Shown piece by piece: positions 42,435 to 53,400 of a stretch of DNA of 64,000 bases; within the stretch, counting starts at the first letter, position 1, and every line of letters begins with the position of its first letter. Both the position numbers and the translations under genes were made by a program. The notes below the pieces were generated by a model, which was not told the origin of the DNA, searched no databases, and worked only from the letters and a program-made list of their open reading frames with translations. The DNA is from GCA-1730015 sp964550655 (GTDB lineage: Bacteria; Pseudomonadota; Gammaproteobacteria; Granulosicoccales; Granulosicoccaceae): positions 17,345 through 81,344 of the forward strand of contig CAZKAQ010000003.1 in the NCBI GenBank assembly GCA_964550655.1. Reading direction: 5' to 3'.

Positions 42435-42863
42435 TTATTTAACAACCCCGTAAAGCACAATGCTGTGATCCTGTAGCTCATAACCCAGTTCGTTAGCTAT
42501 CTCACGCAAGCGCTCTTCAAGTTTTTCATCCTTGAATTCTGCCACCTGACCACTTTTAACGCAGACAATATGGTCGTGACTGTCACCGGTATCCAGCTCA
42601 AACAAAGCCTGACCGCCGTCAAAGCGGTGTCTTGTAACCAGCCCCGCACTTTCAAACTGGGTTAGTACGCGGTAAACAGTAGCCAGACCTATTTCAGTAT
42701 CTTCCGCCAGCAGCGCTTTGTAGACATCTTCCGCGCTCATGTGGTGCTCAACTGTGTTTTCCAGAATTTCCAGTATCTTGAGCCGCGGCAGAGTAACTTT
42801 GAGTCCGGCACGCTTCAGATCAGCTGTCGGGCTTAATGGGGATCTGTTGAGAAGCTTGGTCAA
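42435..42863 (-). CDS. fur: Ferric uptake regulator Fur
   Basis: 142 residues. Iron-responsive repressor with an N-terminal winged helix (LKVTLPRLKILEIL and the recognition helix IGLATVYRVLTQFESAGL) and a C-terminal dimerisation/metal domain (HRFDGGQALFELDTGDSHDH). The segment after it reads IVCVKSGQ: only the first cysteine of the E. coli CxxC remains, as in Pseudomonas Fur, so it probably lacks the structural zinc. The reading frame starts with TTG; no ATG lies in frame nearby. A TATAAT box sits about 32 bases upstream. Confidence 0.93.
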   Translation of the reverse strand: MTKLLNRSPLSPTADLKRAGLKVTLPRLKILEILENTVEHHMSAEDVYKALLAEDTEIGLATVYRVLTQFESAGLVTRHRFDGGQALFELDTGDSHDHIVCVKSGQVAEFKDEKLEERLREIANELGYELQDHSIVLYGVVK

Positions 42864-42894
42864 GTGCGTGGTCCGGCTGATTAACTCAGACCTG

Positions 42895-42923
42895 ATTATA
42901 CACCAGGAGACGTTGCAGCTGCA
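42895..42923 (-). promoter_or_regulatory. Candidate fur promoter
   Basis: A perfect TATAAT is at 42895-42900 (minus strand). With a 17-base spacer the -35 position reads TGCAGC, a poor match. The predicted start of transcription lies about 25 bases before the TTG, which supports that start codon. No Fur box was recognised. Confidence 0.4.
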
Positions 42924-42996
42924 CCATCGACTTCGGATAGCTAAAGCACTGTATTTAAAAACAAAAGCAGCATTTAATTCCTACTAATTTAGTCGT

Positions 42997-45900
42997 CTAT
43001 TCTACGCGGATTTGAAACGACACATTACTCTCGGCACCGGCCGGAAACGCCCCGTCAAACTGCCATTGCACCGGACCGTTGTAACCGGCACTATTCTCAA
43101 CCGGCTGAGGTAACAGCACCTGGCAATTGGAAATCCCGACTGGCAATACAACAGGACATTGCACCGGTAACTCAAGCACCGAAAATGCCGGTGTGCTATC
43201 GGCAATCAATACCTCTGTCACCGGACCGGTTCCACTGTTGCGAAAATTTATGCTGTAACGCAGAACATCCCCCGGTGAGGCTGTATTACTGGTAGTCACT
43301 GCACCGGATGCCGTCAGATTCTGTACACGCTTTGACAATGACAACACACCTTGCCCTGTGGCTATTGCTCGAGTTAGGTCTGTCACCTGTTGTGTGTTAG
43401 ATACCGAATGACCTGTACCGAGCGGGTCAGTGTAACTTGTGACTGCAGTGATAGATGTTGTGTAGGATTCATCATTGGATGCATTGGAAGCAATAAACAC
43501 TCTGTTAACCACACAAACCACCTGACCAGCAACAACATTCAACACTGCAGGCAGTACGGCATCGGCACTGTCGAGAGTACCGCTGCAATTATTATCAAGG
43601 TGTAGTGTTGCACTAAAGGCCGAGCTACCGGCCTGGCCGGATACATTGGTATAACTTAACTGCAGACTGCCCTCGGTAAACGCACGATATCTGTGTGGAT
43701 GAAACACAGTGGTACCAGGGTTGTTTTCAGCCACATTGTCACTGAGCCATTGCGGTGTTTTTACTTTACCGAAATCGATTACGGACGCACCGCTGTTAAA
43801 GTCAGGCGTAAACTGCACCAGTCCATCGGATACATTGGCACCACTATTCAATGCATAAGCCTCGGAGATCGACTGCAAACCGGATAGCGGCAACGTCACC
43901 AGTTGTAAAACTTCACCGGCGTGTGCCGGTGGCACAGAAATAACGTAACGACCCGAACTATCGGTTGTTGCGGTATCTATCAGGTTAGACGAACTATCCC
44001 GCAACTCCAGTACTACTCCCGCAATTGATGGTTCACCACCACTTTGTACTGCATCGTGAGCAACAGCCGATAATCCATTATCTTCGAAGACAACACCGCT
44101 TACCGTCACTGATGACGCCAGATCAACGATTGTTAGAGATTGTTCATCCGCGATGCCATCAGCGTTCGGGTCAACGCGGTCTCCATCGACAGATACATCA
44201 AAAACCTGTGATCCGTTATTTGTCTCTGCATTGACTGTTACCTGATTTTCATAGACTGCAAAGCCTGCTCCCACATCAGTGAGACTATCGACAGAAACAG
44301 TGACACGCAGAACCACTGTTTCACCGGATGCAAGTGTACTGCCTGACGCATCAATCAACGTCACACCTGTTCCCGAGCCGGTATAAGCTGTATTAACACT
44401 TATCGAACCCGGATCTTCAACCAATGTTGGCGGCACCACAACGCTATAGTTGCCGGGTCCGAATACTGCGTCGAGATCATCATCGAGAGACACTGCCTGC
44501 AAGTCCGCAGCGCCGGTATTGGCAACTGTAAACCAATAAGTAACTTCGTTACCTGATACCACCGCACGTTTGGCAGCACCGATACCAGCGGCTGCTACAA
44601 CTTCAACCGGCGTGGCATCACCGATAACAACGGTGAGCGGATTGTCCGAACTGACCAGTCCGCCGCTATACACCACTACCGCCTGATTGTCGCTGATACC
44701 GTTAGCAAAGCCCGGTGGGATATTCACATCAAAAGTAATGACAGACGTACTAAGCGGCGCCAGTGTCATGCCATTGATCGTTAGCAGGTTAGTACCGCCA
44801 TAGTTGTTAACAACACCACCTGAGGGATTAACCAACGTACCATCAACGAACGATCTGCCATCTGCCAGATCGTCAGTCAGGTCAACAGTAACCGGAGTGT
44901 CTGCAGCATTAAAAACTGACACTTCGTAAGTCACGCTACTACCGCTTTCTACAGTTGCAGCCGTTGCAGTTTTTGTCAGCCCGACACCAAAGGCACAGGA
45001 TGCACCGTCTGCAGTCACACCGCCTGCAAGCGGACTCACAACGGTGCCATTACCTGTTGCCACATCAATACGGAGAAGCTGGCCGGTGCTTTCGGTATGA
45101 GCATAAACCTGCCCCAAACTGTCTGCCATCAAGCTACTCAGTCGAGTTGATACATTGCCTCCTATAACATTGACACCCCCGGTGTGACTGTTTATTTGTA
45201 TCAAACCTTCAGCTGCCGTGTGGCTATAGAGATTTCCATCCGCATGCGCGACGATGTCACCGGGATCTCTTCCATGGGAACGGTTGAACAACACCTGCGG
45301 TGGATTCACGCTGACATCAATCTCAAGGATCAGTGAGCGTTCACTTACCGGTATGTTCTGTCCGGTGTTTGATGTGCTGCCAGCGTCCGTCACCACAATA
45401 TAGTTGCCGTCACGGGTAAAGGTACCACCGACAAACCGGTCGGAAATTACCGGCATTGACATAAGATTCGGACCGGTTTCAGGCAGGCCGAGGTTTACCA
45501 CACCGCCATCCGCATCGATACGAAGTACAGATCCGACAACCGGGACTCCCGGCGCATTACTCGACTGTGTAACAATGCTATACAGGTAATTTTGTTCCGG
45601 GTGCCAGGCAAGACCCGTGTATTGATACTCTGATGTAGGTGAATACTGAGCACCTGAAAATTCTGAACGCGTAAAAGGCAGAGCTCCGGATTCAATACTG
45701 AACAGACGACTGGCACCGTTTAAGGTTTCAACTTCATACAGGCTCGCATCGCAGGCAAAGGGAGTGCCCGAGTTTTCAGGCTCTACAAGTAATACGGCGA
45801 CGTTACTGCCAACCCCGAAAGGTACTTCGTTGCTGGTCACCGCAGAGGTTGAGTTAGCAAGGCTTCCGGGAATTGAAGCGGTTACCACTGACGTGACTAT

Positions 45901-47604
45901 ACAGCTTGCGCCACCTGCCATCGTGCCATCAATGATATTCAGTTGATCGCCACCGGCAATCGTATCAGCGCTGAATGAAAAATTCGAACAACCTGCACCA
46001 GTCACTGTAATCGCAGACGGATCAGACACCAGCGTCATACCGAAAGGCATGGCATCACTGACAGTCAAGCCTGTCAGTGTCGTACCACCGTTGTTAACAA
46101 TTTCAAACTGCATGGTACTTGTATCACCGGTGTTAATCGTTGACGGAGAGAATTGTTTTACCAAAGTGGTTAACGGTGTGTTGTCCGGTACAATGGCAAC
46201 CGATATGGGATTCGGCGTTACACTGATACCAAACGTGTAAGTGTCAAGAAAAGTACGGTTACCGATACCACCGGAGTTAAAAGCTCCCCAGTTATGATCC
46301 CCGTCAAAGATACCGGCCTGATTAAAAGCATCAGGGTCAGTGCTGTTAAGCACGGTGAAATCATCCCAGAACAGTGTCGTTGGCGACTCGGTGCCATTGG
46401 GGTCGACACGAAACATTTTTAAACCAACACTACCGGGGCCACCGGAAGTCTCGACATCATCTGCGGTAAAATGGAACTCCCCGATACGGACACTCAATCT
46501 GGCCTGATAAGCACCCAGAGGCACAGCGTTGCCATTGTTATCTCTGCCATTCCACGGAACAAGATTGTCACCGGGAATTGCTGTACCACGTAAAAACACA
46601 TCACCCTGATCAAAATTGCCATCCGGCCCTCCGCCGCTTGCACTGCTGACGTCAATAATAATCTCGTAAACAGCGTTCGAAGTGAGATCGGTGGTGAATA
46701 AAAACGCACCATCGCCACCTGAGGTAATTGCACTGTCGATTAATTGATCATCAAAGAAAGCCAGATCGCTAACGGTAAAGCTCTGTGTCGGAGATGGAAA
46801 GTTTCGCGCCGGATAATTAAGGTATATCGGGAATTCTTCCTGATTTGAATTTCCTGCAGTGGGCACACTCAAACCCGCCACAACGTCACCCGCTGCATTC
46901 GGGCTGTCCACTCCCAGACTATTGGCCTGGATTCCATAGCCAAATCCTGCAAAATTATTCAGATCAAGCTTCCAGACAAAAAAGGTATCGGTGAAGCCAC
47001 CGTCTGCTACCACGTAAAGGTCGGCGTCTGTAGAGCGTGACTCAGCAAATGATCCGGCATTGAAACGCCAGTTATCAGCCCATAGCCTGCCGCCTTCAGC
47101 ACGCGGATCGATCAGATCATTGACACTATCGGTTACCGTGACATCGAATCTTAAGAGAGAATTGCCATTGAAGTTAGTGAAATGAACTTCATAAACTCCA
47201 GTACTGTTTGTCACATGCTGATGCGCGTCGACAACAGCCGGATCAAAAACACCGGTAAAATCATCGTTGCAATCAACATTTCCCGTATCCGTGGTGTTGT
47301 AAACAAGTGTACCTGACGGATCAAACATCAGAACACGAACCAGGCTATTGTTGTTGGTACCACAGGCAAGGACGTTAATTACTTCCCCAGGGTTGAGTAT
47401 ATCCACACGCAAAACGTTACGATTAATACTGGCAATTGTTTCTGACAGAGGCTGACGGAAAGATAAACCTTCAAACAACCCCATCTGCCAGGAACCTTCT
47501 GCATGCACCTGACCAGTACCGGACAACATCCACAATGCACCAAGAAAGCATGCAATCTTTCTTAACGCTGACATCACACGTAATCTGGCAGCTAGTAATG
47601 ACAT
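42997..47604 (-). CDS. Large exported DUF11/SdrD-like repeat protein (last gene of surface operon)
   Basis: 1535 residues with a Sec signal (LGALWMLSGTGQVHA end). The N-terminal ~430 residues form a unique beta-rich region with many Asp/Asn/Gly loops. DUF11-like sandwiches follow (TLVKQFSPSTINTGDTSTMQ, FEIVNNGG), then a propeller-like middle part around LYEVETLNGASRLFSIESG and YTGLAWHPEQNYLYSI. More DUF11 units come next, and an SdrD-B-like module (VSGVVFEDNG...SIAGVVLELRDSS...SGRYVISV). It ends FQIRVE. No sortase signal, membrane anchor or PEP-CTERM. Start and upstream stop share a base (TGATG), so translation is coupled. An adhesin-like surface role is inferred. Confidence 0.82.
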   Translation of the reverse strand: MSLLAARLRVMSALRKIACFLGALWMLSGTGQVHAEGSWQMGLFEGLSFRQPLSETIASINRNVLRVDILNPGEVINVLACGTNNNSLVRVLMFDPSGTLVYNTTDTGNVDCNDDFTGVFDPAVVDAHQHVTNSTGVYEVHFTNFNGNSLLRFDVTVTDSVNDLIDPRAEGGRLWADNWRFNAGSFAESRSTDADLYVVADGGFTDTFFVWKLDLNNFAGFGYGIQANSLGVDSPNAAGDVVAGLSVPTAGNSNQEEFPIYLNYPARNFPSPTQSFTVSDLAFFDDQLIDSAITSGGDGAFLFTTDLTSNAVYEIIIDVSSASGGGPDGNFDQGDVFLRGTAIPGDNLVPWNGRDNNGNAVPLGAYQARLSVRIGEFHFTADDVETSGGPGSVGLKMFRVDPNGTESPTTLFWDDFTVLNSTDPDAFNQAGIFDGDHNWGAFNSGGIGNRTFLDTYTFGISVTPNPISVAIVPDNTPLTTLVKQFSPSTINTGDTSTMQFEIVNNGGTTLTGLTVSDAMPFGMTLVSDPSAITVTGAGCSNFSFSADTIAGGDQLNIIDGTMAGGASCIVTSVVTASIPGSLANSTSAVTSNEVPFGVGSNVAVLLVEPENSGTPFACDASLYEVETLNGASRLFSIESGALPFTRSEFSGAQYSPTSEYQYTGLAWHPEQNYLYSIVTQSSNAPGVPVVGSVLRIDADGGVVNLGLPETGPNLMSMPVISDRFVGGTFTRDGNYIVVTDAGSTSNTGQNIPVSERSLILEIDVSVNPPQVLFNRSHGRDPGDIVAHADGNLYSHTAAEGLIQINSHTGGVNVIGGNVSTRLSSLMADSLGQVYAHTESTGQLLRIDVATGNGTVVSPLAGGVTADGASCAFGVGLTKTATAATVESGSSVTYEVSVFNAADTPVTVDLTDDLADGRSFVDGTLVNPSGGVVNNYGGTNLLTINGMTLAPLSTSVITFDVNIPPGFANGISDNQAVVVYSGGLVSSDNPLTVVIGDATPVEVVAAAGIGAAKRAVVSGNEVTYWFTVANTGAADLQAVSLDDDLDAVFGPGNYSVVVPPTLVEDPGSISVNTAYTGSGTGVTLIDASGSTLASGETVVLRVTVSVDSLTDVGAGFAVYENQVTVNAETNNGSQVFDVSVDGDRVDPNADGIADEQSLTIVDLASSVTVSGVVFEDNGLSAVAHDAVQSGGEPSIAGVVLELRDSSSNLIDTATTDSSGRYVISVPPAHAGEVLQLVTLPLSGLQSISEAYALNSGANVSDGLVQFTPDFNSGASVIDFGKVKTPQWLSDNVAENNPGTTVFHPHRYRAFTEGSLQLSYTNVSGQAGSSAFSATLHLDNNCSGTLDSADAVLPAVLNVVAGQVVCVVNRVFIASNASNDESYTTSITAVTSYTDPLGTGHSVSNTQQVTDLTRAIATGQGVLSLSKRVQNLTASGAVTTSNTASPGDVLRYSINFRNSGTGPVTEVLIADSTPAFSVLELPVQCPVVLPVGISNCQVLLPQPVENSAGYNGPVQWQFDGAFPAGAESNVSFQIRVE

Positions 47605-50363
47605 CAGTCTATCCTGACCATGAACTCAACAACCACAGAGTCACCAGCCGGCAGCACCGGAATTGATGCAGTAATATCGCCCTCGCTGCCTGCGGCAGGT
47701 TCGATCACGGTACAGTCCTGCCGAGAACAAAGCGCACTATCTGTATAGGATGTGAAAGTTGGAGTCGCATCTGCCACTACAACGTTAACAACAGACTCAC
47801 TTCCCACATTGGTTGCAATCAAACGGTACCTTACGCAGTTGTTTCCAGGCTCCACTGAAAAAGTATTACTACTGTAACCACTGTCAAGCACACCGTCACA
47901 TTGATTATCCAGCGCCTGCTCTTTAAGGACAGTGATATTTCCGCTACTGACATTAGTTATATCTGTGACCAACAATGTTTCTGTTGCTGAACTCACAGTT
48001 AGCTCGGTAGAATTCGATGAACCACCGCTTGCAGTGGCTGGCACAAACACTCTCACAAACAAAACTCTGGACTCACCCGCAGCTAGTGAGGCTGTACTGA
48101 TCTGCTGATCAGCAGATCCGAATACACCGTTATTATCAGTATCTTCATAAAGCACAGAACTCCAGCCTTGTGATGCAAGGGAATCAGTAACTGCAAGAGA
48201 AATATTATTAACATCTGCATTGCCGGGGTTTACCAGCGTATGAGGATATACGCGCGAGCCGCCAGGTGGCGCCTGACCTTCCTGATCAATACCTAATAAC
48301 AGCGACTGAAGGGCACTGATCTCTACTGCATCATGCTTAATATCCTGTACATTGAAAATCTCATTGCTGACCTTAAAATACAAGCTGGTGACAGACGCAG
48401 GCGCTTGTTCAGGCAGACTGACTCTTGCGGTAACAGTGACAAAACCACCAGCCGCGATAACGCCGGTATTACTCACCACCGTGCCATCTGCTAACAGAAA
48501 TTCAATTTGCCACTGATCAGGTAATTCAATACTACTAAAGTCACTGACGATACTGGCAGCCAGGTTATACTGCATTGGAAAACTTCCGGTATTGTTAACC
48601 ACCAGATCAAAATCAACCGTGCCACCAGGTACTGATTGAAGTGTTGTTACCGCGGCAGGCTCCGGCCCGGCGCCGACACCGAGTGCTGCAGCATCACCCA
48701 GCTCTGCAGCATTGGTTAAATCAACAGAACCGCCGGTGATATTACGCAGCAAATTCAACATGGTATTACTTATCAAAGAATCATTGATCGATGTTGCAAC
48801 GGTAGTTACACCAAACGGCGCCCCATTGTTATCTCCACTCACACCAGCTGGCAACAGGATCTGCAATACAATTTGCTGTGCTGCACCGGCAGTTATCGGA
48901 CCGGTATCAGGCACGCCGTTACCATTGGTATCTGACAAAGGTGTCTGCCCGTCTGCATTGAGCAATCGAAACACCGTACTAGCCGGAAAAGACGAATTTA
49001 CGGCTGTAATATCAAAAGCGTCAGTATCAGAACCGGTATTCCATACCGTGTTAGTGTAGAAAACGCTGTTACCTGCCTGCAGATCGGGAACAATACAGCT
49101 CACGGAGTTTTCCACGCCAAAGCCGTCGCCATCCGGATCCGAATTCGGCGATGTGCATACTGGCAGATTACTGTCTGCTCCAAAGACACTTTCAGTTTTT
49201 TCAAGTGGTTCATTAGTACCATCAGTACTACTGGTGACAGAACCGTTAATCACAACACCCGCTCCTGCGACTACCGCGAAAGGCACCGCATTACTGTTAA
49301 TGCGTGCTTGCTGCGCGCCAGCTGTTGTATACTCGAGCTCCGCTGTGTTGAACAATGTTCCTGACGAAAGACTCGCATCAATCGTTACTTCAAATTCTAT
49401 ATACCCGGATTCACCCGCTGCTACCGATTGAATAATAGCGGTCACCTGATTGGCAGAATCATTGTCACTGTCGGCATTGGCCTCCGGCAATCCAATACAG
49501 CTCGAATCATAGGCACAGTAACGAATCCCTGATTGATCATCTGCGGGGTTACTGTCCGATAAAACCGTAGCACCGGTACTACTCGACCGCCCGGATCCAG
49601 GCACGTATGTCATGCCCTGAGGCAATGCATCTATCAGCGCGACATCATCAGCCGCTACATCACTGGGATTGTTATAGTGGATTTGAACAGTAAACGGTCC
49701 ACCGGGCGAGCTACCTTGTAATTCACTAATTTGCTTACTGACTTCTATAACAGCAAGTTCGGATATTTCAACAGTGTCAGTGTTTACTTCTATTGCTGCA
49801 TTGTTAAATACACTGGCAACAGTGACGTTAATCGTTCCGGAATCTCCATCCAAAGCATCAAAAGGCAACAGTCCGGTAACGACAAAATTCCACGACTCAC
49901 CGCTTTGCATCACAGGACTTCGCGTTATCGGTACAAACGAATCCGCCTGACCATCCCGATCGGAGTCAGAATAAAATACAAAGTTTGTCAGGAGGAAGCT
50001 ACCGCCGCCCGCCTGAACAGTCAGGTCGAACTGATCATCACCATTACCTGTATTGACTAGTGTGTGACTAAAACTGACTTCGTGTCCGGCAATTCCGGGC
50101 TTCGTCTGACTAATCGTCAGCTCAACTGCCGCGACTTGCCTGATAACAGTCTCGACAACATTTGATGTGGTAATGCGGCGCACGCCCTGAGTATCACGAT
50201 ACGAAGCACTGGCCTGATTCTTAATGATGGTGCCGGCTTCGGTCGCAGCAAATAAAACACCGCTTGTTGTCGTGATTAGTAAAAGCAACAGACAAAACCA
50301 GCCTGGCAAAGCAGCCAGCCTGTTGACAATATAAGTGCAAATGTTTCGACTATTCACCGGCAA
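47604..50363 (-). CDS. Exported DUF11-repeat protein A
   Basis: 919 residues. After a basic start and a hydrophobic signal (LPGWFCLLLLLITTTSGVLFAA) the mature N terminus reads GTIIKNQASASYRDTQG, a module shared with two neighbouring genes. DUF11-type beta-sandwiches fill the rest, with calcium-type loops such as DSDRDGQAD and DTDNNGVFGSADQ. The C-terminal unit ALDNQCDGVLDSGYS onward resembles the end of the 985-residue neighbour and closes with VVVEFMVRID. No membrane anchor. Likely exported through or onto the barrel protein encoded next to it. Function unknown. Confidence 0.83.
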   Translation of the reverse strand: MPVNSRNICTYIVNRLAALPGWFCLLLLLITTTSGVLFAATEAGTIIKNQASASYRDTQGVRRITTSNVVETVIRQVAAVELTISQTKPGIAGHEVSFSHTLVNTGNGDDQFDLTVQAGGGSFLLTNFVFYSDSDRDGQADSFVPITRSPVMQSGESWNFVVTGLLPFDALDGDSGTINVTVASVFNNAAIEVNTDTVEISELAVIEVSKQISELQGSSPGGPFTVQIHYNNPSDVAADDVALIDALPQGMTYVPGSGRSSSTGATVLSDSNPADDQSGIRYCAYDSSCIGLPEANADSDNDSANQVTAIIQSVAAGESGYIEFEVTIDASLSSGTLFNTAELEYTTAGAQQARINSNAVPFAVVAGAGVVINGSVTSSTDGTNEPLEKTESVFGADSNLPVCTSPNSDPDGDGFGVENSVSCIVPDLQAGNSVFYTNTVWNTGSDTDAFDITAVNSSFPASTVFRLLNADGQTPLSDTNGNGVPDTGPITAGAAQQIVLQILLPAGVSGDNNGAPFGVTTVATSINDSLISNTMLNLLRNITGGSVDLTNAAELGDAAALGVGAGPEPAAVTTLQSVPGGTVDFDLVVNNTGSFPMQYNLAASIVSDFSSIELPDQWQIEFLLADGTVVSNTGVIAAGGFVTVTARVSLPEQAPASVTSLYFKVSNEIFNVQDIKHDAVEISALQSLLLGIDQEGQAPPGGSRVYPHTLVNPGNADVNNISLAVTDSLASQGWSSVLYEDTDNNGVFGSADQQISTASLAAGESRVLFVRVFVPATASGGSSNSTELTVSSATETLLVTDITNVSSGNITVLKEQALDNQCDGVLDSGYSSNTFSVEPGNNCVRYRLIATNVGSESVVNVVVADATPTFTSYTDSALCSRQDCTVIEPAAGSEGDITASIPVLPAGDSVVVEFMVRID

Positions 50364-50423
50364 CTACCCAACCTTGAAACAGGTGAAAGTCTGCTATTCG
50401 TTCATTTAGAGGTATTGAAAATC

Positions 50424-53400
50424 TTATTCCAGCCATTTAAACAACTCCTCATCCAGTTTATACCTCAGTCCTACTTGCGCTCCCTGGGCGTTGTATTCCT
50501 GTTCATCAAGGTCGTTATCTCTAAAACCTATCAGGTTATATGCAAAACTCAGTTGCAGATTCCGATGCAGTATGTAGTTCAATCCGATACCCAGCGAGTA
50601 TCGGACCTCTGAGGCTCCATCTGTGGACAACGCGCCCACGCCGGTATCAAAATTCAATCGACGGTTGTAGTCAAAACTCAGCCTTGCATCGGCAAGTAAG
50701 GCAAAGTCGCTGATTCTGTTAAAAGAGAATTTGCTGGTATCGTGCTTTAAACCTATTCGGCCTGAAAACGTTGTGTCTTTATCTATCTGCACGTTTTGAT
50801 GTGTGGAGGCGATATGCACCGTACGATCAAGGCCATTAGATACCTCGCGTTCCTGCTCAAGCCTGTAGGTGAATAGCATGTGATGTTTATTTTCGTATTT
50901 TGGCCGTCTGGCGAGCCCGGCAATTAACGAGTGTCTCAGTACATCATCGCTGCTACGGTTGTCCTGATAGCTTAAGTTGTCAGAAACTATACCGGTCCAG
51001 TCATCATTCAGACGTGAGGTAACACTTGCTCGTAGTCCATAATGGTCCGTCTCGCTCGAGAGCCTGCTTTCAAGCCTGATGAGTCGGCGGGTGTTCCGGT
51101 TACGCGTATCAACTAAACCAACAGAAAGAGACAGTGAATCACCATCAAGGCCGCCTATCCGTTCAATGTACTCAAAGTTCGGACTGATACGCAGGCCTTC
51201 CAGAATCTCGTAATCACCCTTTACACCAGTTGCAGACTCAAAATCTTTTGATTCAAATGCATCACGCATTCGATACTCGGAATACAGACGGGTTGACGGG
51301 AATGCGTCCGACTCCACACCGACGGCAAACGACTCAGTCACAAGATCGCCCGATAAAGACGCTATGCTGAGAAGGTTATTGGTTACCTCGTAACGCGCGT
51401 AGCCATCTACAGCGTCGTGCAATGCTAACTTCGCACCGGCAGTAACACGCGTGCGACTTAGACGACTGAGGTCCTGTTCAATCTCTATGTCCGCCTGACC
51501 CGGCTTGCCTCGAAAATTGAATTTACGGCTACCGTCCAACAGGAGCGTGGAAAATCTGTCTGTTCCATCTTCAGATTCTTGTTGAATTCGCCGCAAACCG
51601 GCTCTGACTCTCCATTCCCTGATACTGGCTTCAAGGGCAGCACCTGCCACCAGTCGTTTTTCTATAACACCCGACGATATACGACTTTGACGCGCTTCCA
51701 ACAACAGTCTGGTTTTACCATTGATCTTTTGCGTATGAGTCACACTGGTTTCAGTTCTGCCAGCTGAGACTGAAGAGCCGGCGTTACTGAATTTTTCATC
51801 CGCCCATTGATGAGTAATTGAGGTCGACGCAGAATTATTCTGCGACCAGTCGTGATCGAGCGAAAAGCTGTGAGCACTGCCGACGCCTGTCTGCGATGAA
51901 TCTGAGTGCGCAAGACTCAACGACAAACGAGTTTGCTTGCTTATATCATAGCTGCCATAAATGCCAATCAGGTTTCGCCCGTCTTCAATTTGCTCATCGC
52001 GTGTAAAGCTGGCACCGATTGTCAAGTTGTCACCGATAGAACGATCAAAGCGGGCACCGGCTATCAGGTTGTCTTCTCCGCCTTCTTCAACACTATAAGT
52101 TACCCTGATAAACACCGGATTCTGATCCGCGTCAAGCGTCGGGATCGATGATGCAAAAGAAAGAAAACCAAGCTCATCATCAAGATGATAATCCCCCGCC
52201 TGACTGAAACGCACCGACTCAAGAATAAGATCGGGGTTATCTCTGCTGCGCGTGATCAGTTCAACAGTTTCACTGTTGGGCACGATTGGGAACTGCCTCA
52301 ATCGAAACTCCAATGCACTGCCATTGCCGCGTATTTCTTCAACGATATTCTGATTTTCCTCACTCGCTGCAAAGACACGCAATCTGTTTGAACCATCGTC
52401 GTAGACAGCGTTGATACCAGTCAGTGTCCTGTTCTGTCGCGCCAGATCGCGCTGGTTTGCATCATCGTCGGTAACATAATCACCCCAGGTCAGGCTACTG
52501 TTCTCACGCTCTATACGTACATATAACTTACTGCGACTCTGTGCCTCAAAGCCACGTATAGAAGCATCGCCGTGTACCGGATAGTGTAACGTCGGGTTAA
52601 TATCGCGCAGCAAATCTCTTGAATTACTACTATCTGAATCATAAGCAAGTGTGAGGTTATAGTTATCCTTGACTGTACCTTTTACAAATAAGGCAGCTTT
52701 GGCGTCGAATCGAGCAGATCCATCTAATTCCCCGAGATCAGTCGATGCAGAAAACTCACCTATTTCATCTAAGGCAAAATATCCACCCGCCTCAATAAAC
52801 CCGGATACCAGCAGAGGCCGGTTCTCTGTAACCTGGTTTATCACCAGCTGATCTGAGAAATTACCTGTACTCGCCTTTACGCTGACTTCACCGGCCGCCC
52901 CCGAAGTTCGGTAGTAAATAGTACGTTTACCGTTCTCAATTCTTATTTGATGTCCGGGTTCGTTATCTTGAATATCAGGCTCGAGCCAGTGCCCGTCCGA
53001 ATTTTCAAGGTTGATGAAGTAAACCCCTAATGCAGGATATCCGTTTTCATCCAGAATACTGACTGTAATCGGCAGCGTTGAACGACCACTGTCAGCAGGT
53101 ACCACAAGTGACTGTGCGTTGAGAACAATCTGAGTACCAACAGACGGTCGTTTAAATAACCCTGTTGCAAGTACACGTTCGTTACCAAAAGGTCCTGTTG
53201 CTTTTACTTCTACTGTATTTTCACCACTGTCAAGCTCCACTCCGTACCAGACGACAACCTGCGCTTTCTCACGACGATTCTCTATGCGTTCACCAATGTG
53301 TGTAGAGGCTACCGGTTCGCCATTAACATACAGGGTCGGATCGAGACCGGATCGGATAACAACCATAAACCTTCCGTTCAGGCTCAAATCATTCTGCGGC

